64,000 nucleotides of DNA from Agapanthus africanus (taxonomy: Eukaryota; Streptophyta; Magnoliopsida; Asparagales; Amaryllidaceae), in assembly GCA_030015575.1 (NCBI GenBank), contig CM057338.1:307895827-307959826 (forward strand). Direction: 5' to 3'. The notes beneath the pieces were generated by a model that had not been told where the DNA came from, did no database searches, and saw only the letters and a list, made by a program, of their open reading frames with translations. A program made the position numbers and the translations under genes. Below are positions 57,699 through 64,000 of the stretch, piece after piece. Positions within the stretch are counted from its first letter, which is position 1, and each line of letters opens with the position of its first letter.

Positions 57699-58732
57699 GA
57701 TGGTAACGTATCTCTTTCTTGTTATTCGGGTTAATATTTTTTTTGTATATATATAAATATATATATATATATATAATAAAAAACATCTTGTTTTTTTTAT
57801 TTTTTTTGTGTGCAAGTGTGCAGGAAAATCTGGAGCAAGTACAGTGATCTAATCAAGAAACAGAGGCTTTAATACAGAAGAACATAACCAGGGGAGTGTA
57901 CAGAACAAGTTTTAAGAGTCAAATTGTCAAATCCACCGGGGAACCACGGCCATTATGTGTTTAACGCGACAGAACCGAGGCCAAGCTTGGTCTTCGTGCC
58001 CCTAAAATTTTTCTGGCTTCTTCTCTGCTCCTCACTTCTCCTCTGAACCCCAAATGAATTGTATTTTCTGCATGTTTCTTTGCACAGATTGCGCCGCCTC
58101 CAAATAAATTTTTTGTTGTTTTAGATTTTGTTTGTTTAAACGCTTTGCATATAATAATATGGATATTAAGGGGCTATAACACTAATTCAGATTGGGTGGG
58201 GATTTCATCACCCTTCCTAAAACCCCACAAATCACAAAATGCATACGCAATATCTTAAGTTAATAAAAAATATCTAGACCAAACCTTTAAGGACTTGTCG
58301 CGCTCATTTAGGATAAGTGAAGGTTGCAGGGAATCGGTCGTTTATCTAAACTTGACTTTGTGGTGTCTAGGCTAGACAAGTGAGGAGGCAATTTTAAAAG
58401 GCACGACTCACGGTGATTCGTGAGCGGAACCCTCCTTACCTCACTTGTACTTACCTGGCCACAATCGGCAGTGAAAAGACGATTCGAGAGTTATCCTGCA
58501 ACTTGTCGCTTAGAAGTCTAGGAGCGGTCTAGTTGGACTTTAAAGACTCTAGCTCTATGTGTTGTTTGTGCATATTGTGATTGTGATTGTGCTTATTTAA
58601 AGTTTAGACACATAATTCCGTTTTTTTTCTAAAACCAAACATAAAATTTCAAAAACTCCAAAAACAAAAAAATCAAAAAATCAAAAATTTATAAAAATCC
58701 GCCCACTTTCCACCTTCCACTCTTTTCATAAC
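57699..58732 (+). other. Leader of B3
   Basis: Contains a TA-rich run (57744-57777), a weathered GC palindrome pair (57936-57982), the GGGTGGGGATTTCATCACCC block (58165-58270) and the TTACCTGGCCACAATCGG block (58330-58540), then A-rich sequence before the frame start. No gene. Confidence 0.8.
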
Positions 58733-60470
58733 ATGGGTACCCCAAAATGATTAACTCTTGCTGAACTTTGGTACCCACAACCAGACCTTTCTTCATACGG
58801 TTCTTACTTTGGTCGAACTTCGAATGATCCATCCATGCCAAAAATTTCTTTGAGAGATCGGATAGACGCATCTAAGACAAACAATTGGACTCCGCAATTC
58901 ACTTCGTATCAACCGGTTCAACCTTTCCCACCTTCTTACATTGATACCCCCTTTTGAGAGTCATGTTGCGACTCCGAAACCCATGTCCATTGCTGACAGA
59001 ATTGAACAATCCCGTAACCGATCTTTCATTTCTTTCACCACTCCAAATTCCTTAGGACAACAATTCCAATCATCTTCATATCAGAATGTTGATCCTAATC
59101 CTGTTCATTTTTCACATCCATTCGATTCCTATCAATCCTACCATATTTTTACACTTTCTCTATATATTTCTTCTGAACAGCCATTTGGGAGTTTCACATA
59201 TCCAGGCAACTTTGAATTTTTTACTGAAACCCCTTCACAACCCATGTCTAGTCTTGAACAGTCATTAGAAGAATTTCGGGTAGCGTTGTGCCAACAGATG
59301 GTGGATTTGAATGCGTTCATGGCCGCCCTCATACAACCTAACGAACCGTCAGCTAGTTTCCAACTAGCTCCAAATTTTCCGATGTATGATGAGGCGATAA
59401 GAAAGATTGATGATTTGAGTAGTGAAAGTGAGCTGTACACCCTTCCAAATCAAACCTACCCGTTCCAAATTGAATTCCACAACTTTAGTTTTGAAAGTCT
59501 ATGAGTGCCTACAATGATTCACCAATTGAAGATAGAATGTTTGATAAGTTGTGCGGCTTTGTGGTATTTGATTTGTGAAGGGTCCATTTCAAGTGAAACC
59601 AATCACAATCCCTTTGATCTCTATACCCCCATCCTAGAACCACAATTGATTTAAATCTATGCTTTTGATGAAATGTCTGAGAATTTTGACTTTCACTTGA
59701 TTGAAAATATTGACGCTGGGAATATTTTGGATGATGAACCCATAATTTTGGATGAGTTTTTCTCACTAATTCATCATGTCCTTTCACTTTCGTGTAGGCA
59801 TCATCCCGAACCATTAACTGTTTTTCCCGAACTTCATAAGCGTATGGACATTGATGATGATAAACGCATGAATAAGCTGACTTTTGAGGAGAATTTTGAG
59901 GATATTTTTTAGGATGAACCAGTTTTACTAGATGGGTCTGATTTTCCATTTCATCATGTCCCTTTCATTGACTGTGCACACCTTCCTGAACGTTTAACCG
60001 ATGCCATTCCTCAATCACTTCCCTCCATCCTTTCCATTGTTTCCACCTTGCAAGACACCATATCACCTTCAATTCCTGCGTCTGGTTCACCAAATCCGAT
60101 CGGCCCATATTTTCTTGCGAATCTTGAGAGGTTTGACCCCATTTATCAACGTGTTGATAGATTAGTACAATCCATTTTTACACTTCGATCATTACAAATT
60201 GTAATAATTTATTCACTCCATTTCCACCCTCAAGTTCGTATTCCATTTCTTTTTCCCCTCCGCCATTCATCTCCTCTACCGAGACCGTATTCTGCTTCTA
60301 TTCCCACACGGTCTCACGTATTCTTCATCTTTCTTCTCTACGCGTTCTTTCATCAACCTGAGCATTATCACGATAAAAATTTTGAATGGTTGGTGTTAAC
60401 TTTTGGCATGCGTAAGGCCTTGTATAGATTAAAATTGTTCTCCCCCCTAATTCTAAACTTTAACGCTTAA
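58733..60470 (+). pseudogene. Orphan reading frame of Athila-type non-autonomous elements (B3 copy)
   Basis: The start MGTP lies at 58733. Landmarks: LAELWYPQP-like start, MSIADRIEQSRNRSF, SLEQSLEEFRVALCQQM, FMAALIQPNEP with SFQLAPNFPMYDEA, ENIDAGNILDDEPIILDEFF, LERFDPIYQRVDRL, LHFHPQVRIP and EHYHDKNFEWLVLTFGMRKA. The order and spacing match B1 and B2. Unknown function, no known domain. More broken than the other two copies, with several breaks. Confidence 0.65.
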
Positions 60471-61879
60471 ACGGTGGAAACACTATTTCACTTAAATTTG
60501 GGGGGCCCTTTTTATGTATATATATTTTGTTTGCGTTTTCTTTTATACAAAAAAAATACAGGAGAGCGCCGACAGATTTTAACCCCTCAACAATTTTGAC
60601 CCTCTTGGTGTAACACGACAGTGAGGGCACTGTCAAGTTTAAGTTTAGGAGTGTGCTCGATAAGGTTTCTATCTTCGCATTCATGTGTATATTTCACATC
60701 GATTACTTATTTAAAAACCCACAAAAATAAAAAAAATTAAAATATAAAAACTTTGTCGTCAAGTTAGCTAGTAGGATAACTTAGATTTTTATTCCGAAAA
60801 TTTAGTTTGATATGTTAGAAATAACTAAATCCCAGGCTTAGAAATTGAAAGCCCTAAAAATAACCCTCCTTCAGCTTAACCTTGGTAAATATACGTCCTT
60901 ACAATTTTTTTTAGAAGTAGATAGTCTTGAGTTCAGTTCTTGAGTTAAGTCGAGATAAAGGGAAAGTATTGAAACGTTTATTGAAAGATAAGTCTGAAAA
61001 ATAGTTTCTATTCTTGAGTCCAAATTCAAAACGTATATACCCTATAAAACTGCACATACACGCATCTTGAAAGTTTGGATAGTAGAGGATACTTAGAAAT
61101 ACTCTTGCCTGAAAACCTAGTATGAAAGAAAAAATAGTATTTAAAGCTAACCACCAAAAGAGTATCATTGAAAAATATTTCCGGTTTTGAAAAGAAAAAA
61201 TAATAAATACAAGACCTGGAAACTGCTATTTACGCTTTAATTAAGCTCACATATTCAGTAATCGGCTGTTAGTGCCTCAGGAAGCAGTAATAGCCTCATG
61301 AAAGATGTGTGAGCAAATCCGTCAATCATTAATGAAAAGAAGTAGTATTAGGTATTAGGGTAAGAGTACTATAGTTTGAATTGAATTCTTAAGTGTAGGG
61401 GTGAAAATTTACACACACGTGGGGGTATACGATTAACGTTTGGAGGAAAGATAGGGATAAAGAATAAGACTTATGTTTTCTGTAAAGATGATAAAAATTT
61501 CGGATTGGAGACTGCTCTTTAGAAGGAAAACTCAAAAGAAACCGAGATCTTTCTAAACTGTCAAAACGTATTGGATCTTAGGTTGAATAAATAAGAGGTG
61601 TGAAACATAAGGGATGGATAATTCTAACATAGGATGATAGAATTTCTAACTTTGATACTAAACCGTTAGAATCAAGATTATCTTATGAAACTAGCTTGAC
61701 GGGATTTTGTAGGTAGTGTCCGCTGAAAACCCTCAGGAGACAACACTCCTCCTACTAGAGACACCTAAAGGTTTAACGACTTGTTGCACATGCTAAGTGC
61801 AACTGTGATGCCTATGAAAGTGAGCTTAGGAATTTTTGAAAATAAATGATTTTGCTCGGGACGAGCAAAAGATAAGTTA
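60471..61879 (+). other. Structured 3' noncoding block of B3
   Basis: G-tract near 60500 (AATTTGGGGGG); hairpin GACAGTGAGGGCACTGTC at about 60619-60636; blocks near 61265-61300 and 61700-61810 (CCGCTGAAAACCCTCAGGAG, TTGTTGCACATGCTAAGTGC); and the terminal hairpin TTGCTCGGGACGAGCAA followed by AGATAAG at about 61853-61877. No gene. Confidence 0.75.
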
Positions 61880-64000
61880 CCATCTAAAGAATGTTATGAT
61901 TTTACATTTGTAAGCGATATTATAAGCATTCATCTTAATCATGTTTTGATTGGGTCCGGTACGCTAGACAATGGTATATACGTATTAAATCAACACCAAG
62001 TTTTCAATTTCCAGAACACACTCAAAAGAAAGACTTCATAATTAAATCAAACTTTCTTATGGTATTGTAGACTAGGTCACATTAATGAAACACGGTTGAG
62101 GATGTTTCATAAAGAGAGATATTTGGATCCGTTTGAATATCTATCTTATGCAACTTGTCAATCATGTATCAAATAAAAGATGACAAAGACTCCGTCCACT
62201 GGACACGGAGAAAGAGCTACCGAGCTCTTAGGACTCATACACAGCGACGTGTGTGGTCCAATGTCTACACATGAAAGAAGTAGTTATTCCTACTTTATTA
62301 CTTTTACAGATGATTTCTTAAGGTATAGACATGTATTCTTGATGAAATATAAAATCCGAGGCCTTTGAGAAATTCCAGGAGTACAAGAATGAAGTGGAAA
62401 AATAAACAGACAAAAGTATCAAGACATTTCATTCTGATCGGGGTGGTGAATACTTGAGTGTCGAGTTCCTGGGATATTTAAAAGAAAATGGAATTCTCTC
62501 TCAGTTTACTCCTCCATACACACCTCAACACAATAGTGTATTAGAAAGATGGAACCACACCTTACTAGATATAGTGTGTTTCATGATGAGTAATGCTGAG
62601 TTACCGCGATCCTTCTGGGGTTATGCACTAAAATCTGCTGCATATCTTTTGAACAAAGTTCCGACTAAGTCTATGACTACCATTCGATATGAAATGTGGA
62701 GTGAAAAGAAATCCTATCTTAAGTATCTTAAGATATGAGGATGTTCAGATTTTTTCAAAAAGCAGTATGCCGACAAACTCGAGGCACGATCAGTACTATA
62801 CAAGTTTGTGGGATACCCAACGAATTCCAGGGGGTATCTTTTCTATTACGCAGAGAAACAAAAAATTGTTGTTTCTCGGCATGCCCACTTTCTGGAGACT
62901 CAATTTGCTGAAAAAGAAATAAGTGGGAGCACAATAGAACTGGAAGAAATTCTAGAACCACAATCTATTACTGAAAGTTTGGTAGAACCCGAAGTTTCAA
63001 AAGAACCGGACGTCCCTGCGCCACTCCGTAGATCTAGTAGGAAATCTCATCCGACTGAGAGATAGTATGGTTTTATCATAGAATGGGATAAAGAGAATTG
63101 CATCATCGATGATGATGAGCCAACTGATTTCCAGCAGGCTATTACGAGCAGAGACTCGGTTAAGTGGCTGGATGCAATGCGGTCCGAAATGGAATCCATA
63201 TACACCAACAAAGTTTGGACTTTGGACATTGCACCTCAAGGGATAAAATCCGTAAGCTGCAAATGGATCTTCAGAAAGAAAATTTGTGCAGATGGACAAG
63301 TTGAAACCTATAAAGCTATACTTATACAAAAAGGTTTTCGTCAAAGACCTGGCTTGGACTATGATGAAACCTTTTCTCCAGTGACTATACTTAAATCCAT
63401 TCGGATCCTGCTTGCTATTGTCGCCTTTCATGATTATAAAATTTGGAAAATGAACGTAAAGACCGCTTTTCTGAATGGAAGTTTGGAAGAGTGTGTTTAT
63501 ATGGATCAGCCATAGGGATTCATAGAGAGTGGGAGCAGTGGAAAAGTGTGCAAGTTGCTTATATTCATTTATGGATTAACGCAAACATCGTGGAGTTGGA
63601 ACATCTGCTTTGATGAGATGGTCAAAGAATTTGAATTTATCAAAAATATAGATGAACCATGCATTTATAGTAAGATTGTAGCGAGAATTGTGGTATTCCT
63701 CGTCTTGTACATGGATGACATTCTCTTGATAGGAAATGATATTCTTATGCTACAATCGGTCAAAAGTTTCTTGTAACAGAAGTTCTTCATGAAAGACCTG
63801 GGTGATGCCTTCTACATTCTGGTAATCAAGATCTATCATAATAGATCTAAGAGGGTGTTAGGACTTTCACAGTCTAGGTACATAGACGCCATACTGAAAA
63901 GATTTAGTATGGAGAGTTCTAAGCACAGTAATTTATCCGCTTGTCACAGAATCACCATCTCCAAACAAATGTCTCCCAAGACTGATTGAGAAAGGGATCG
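61880..64000 (+). pseudogene. Copia C3 integrase and reverse transcriptase region
   Basis: Right of B3 the copia frame resumes: HLNHVLIGSGTLDNGIYVLN-like sequence, [60 protein letters not shown] and AAYLLNKVPTK. RT follows with NKVWTLDIAPQGIKSVSCKW, GLDYDETFSPVTILKSIRIL, NVKTAFLNGSLEECVYMDQP, YMDDILLIGND and MKDLGDAFYILVIKI. The region runs to the window edge. Many breaks. Confidence 0.87.

Larger units (their letters stand above)
55931..61879 (+). mobile_element. Non-autonomous Athila-type element B3 with captured tRNA-Asp
   Basis: The only plus-strand member of the group: 5' LTR 55931-57608, PBS region with tRNA-Asp sequence (57611-57675) and a second PBS (57681-57698), leader, orphan frame 58733-60470, and a 3' noncoding block up to the terminal hairpin and PPT region (61850-61879). 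No second LTR is present at the right edge, yet TTACCATC flanks the element on both sides (55923-55930 and 61877-61884). It is inserted in the copia C3 coding region. No gag-pol. Confidence 0.85.
53134..64000 (+). mobile_element. Ty1/copia element C3, older copy, interrupted by B3
   Basis: Leader (53134-54800), gag and protease (54802-55930), then integrase and RT (61880 to the window end), with B3 in between. No 5' LTR or PBS is visible at the left edge, and the 3' end lies beyond the window. Protein and leader match element C throughout but are more diverged and carry many breaks, so this is one of the oldest layers here. Confidence 0.85.

Overview
The window is plant nuclear DNA from an angiosperm, most likely a eudicot, and nearly all of it is LTR retrotransposons nested inside one another. 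I found no supportable host gene. Three lineages recur. The first is a Ty1/copia family with LTRs of about 2.0-2.1 kb that start TGTTAGTG, a PBS matching initiator tRNA-Met, and a gag with a UBN2-like N-terminus. The second is a Ty3/gypsy Athila-type group with a PBS matching tRNA-Asp. It comprises one gag-pol-bearing element and three shorter relatives that carry one orphan reading frame instead of gag-pol. The third is chromovirus-like gypsy LTRs without internal regions. Lineage names rest on protein motifs, PBS and LTR ends read by eye.

Layout, left to right. 1-12371 is the 3' end of a copia element (C1, +), split by a solo-type LTR (D, 215-10105, duplication CTATA), which is itself split by an Athila-type non-autonomous element (B1, 1058-7645, duplication ACAAC). 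C1 lies in the 3' LTR of a second non-autonomous element (B2, 12372-19046, minus). B2 lies in a chromovirus-like LTR (X, 19047-21496). 21497-51626 is a copia family (A, minus) arranged as two partial units joined through one shared LTR (26702-40440). That LTR holds an 11.7-kb Athila element (28686-40343, duplication CATGT). The right-hand unit holds a complete-length copia element (C, 40926-51158, +, duplication GAATC). 51627-53133 is a mosaic of X, A-LTR and Athila-type LTR pieces. 53134-64000 is an older copia (C3, +) interrupted by a third non-autonomous Athila-type element (B3, 55931-61879).

How the parts relate. The gag-pol Athila element and B1-B3 share PBS type, leader blocks, LTR ends and a structured 3' noncoding block. 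Only the first encodes gag, protease, RT, RNase H and integrase, so B1-B3 look like copies moved in trans. Most notable observations: B3 contains 65 nt of antisense tRNA-Asp captured next to its PBS; the copia leader has a long stem-loop supported by three compensatory base-pair changes; GC-rich paired palindromes lie about 180-315 nt after the PBS in both copia and gypsy elements; the copia LTRs carry dense W-box clusters; and the orphan frame of B1-B3 is conserved but unidentified. All elements are fossils with broken coding regions.
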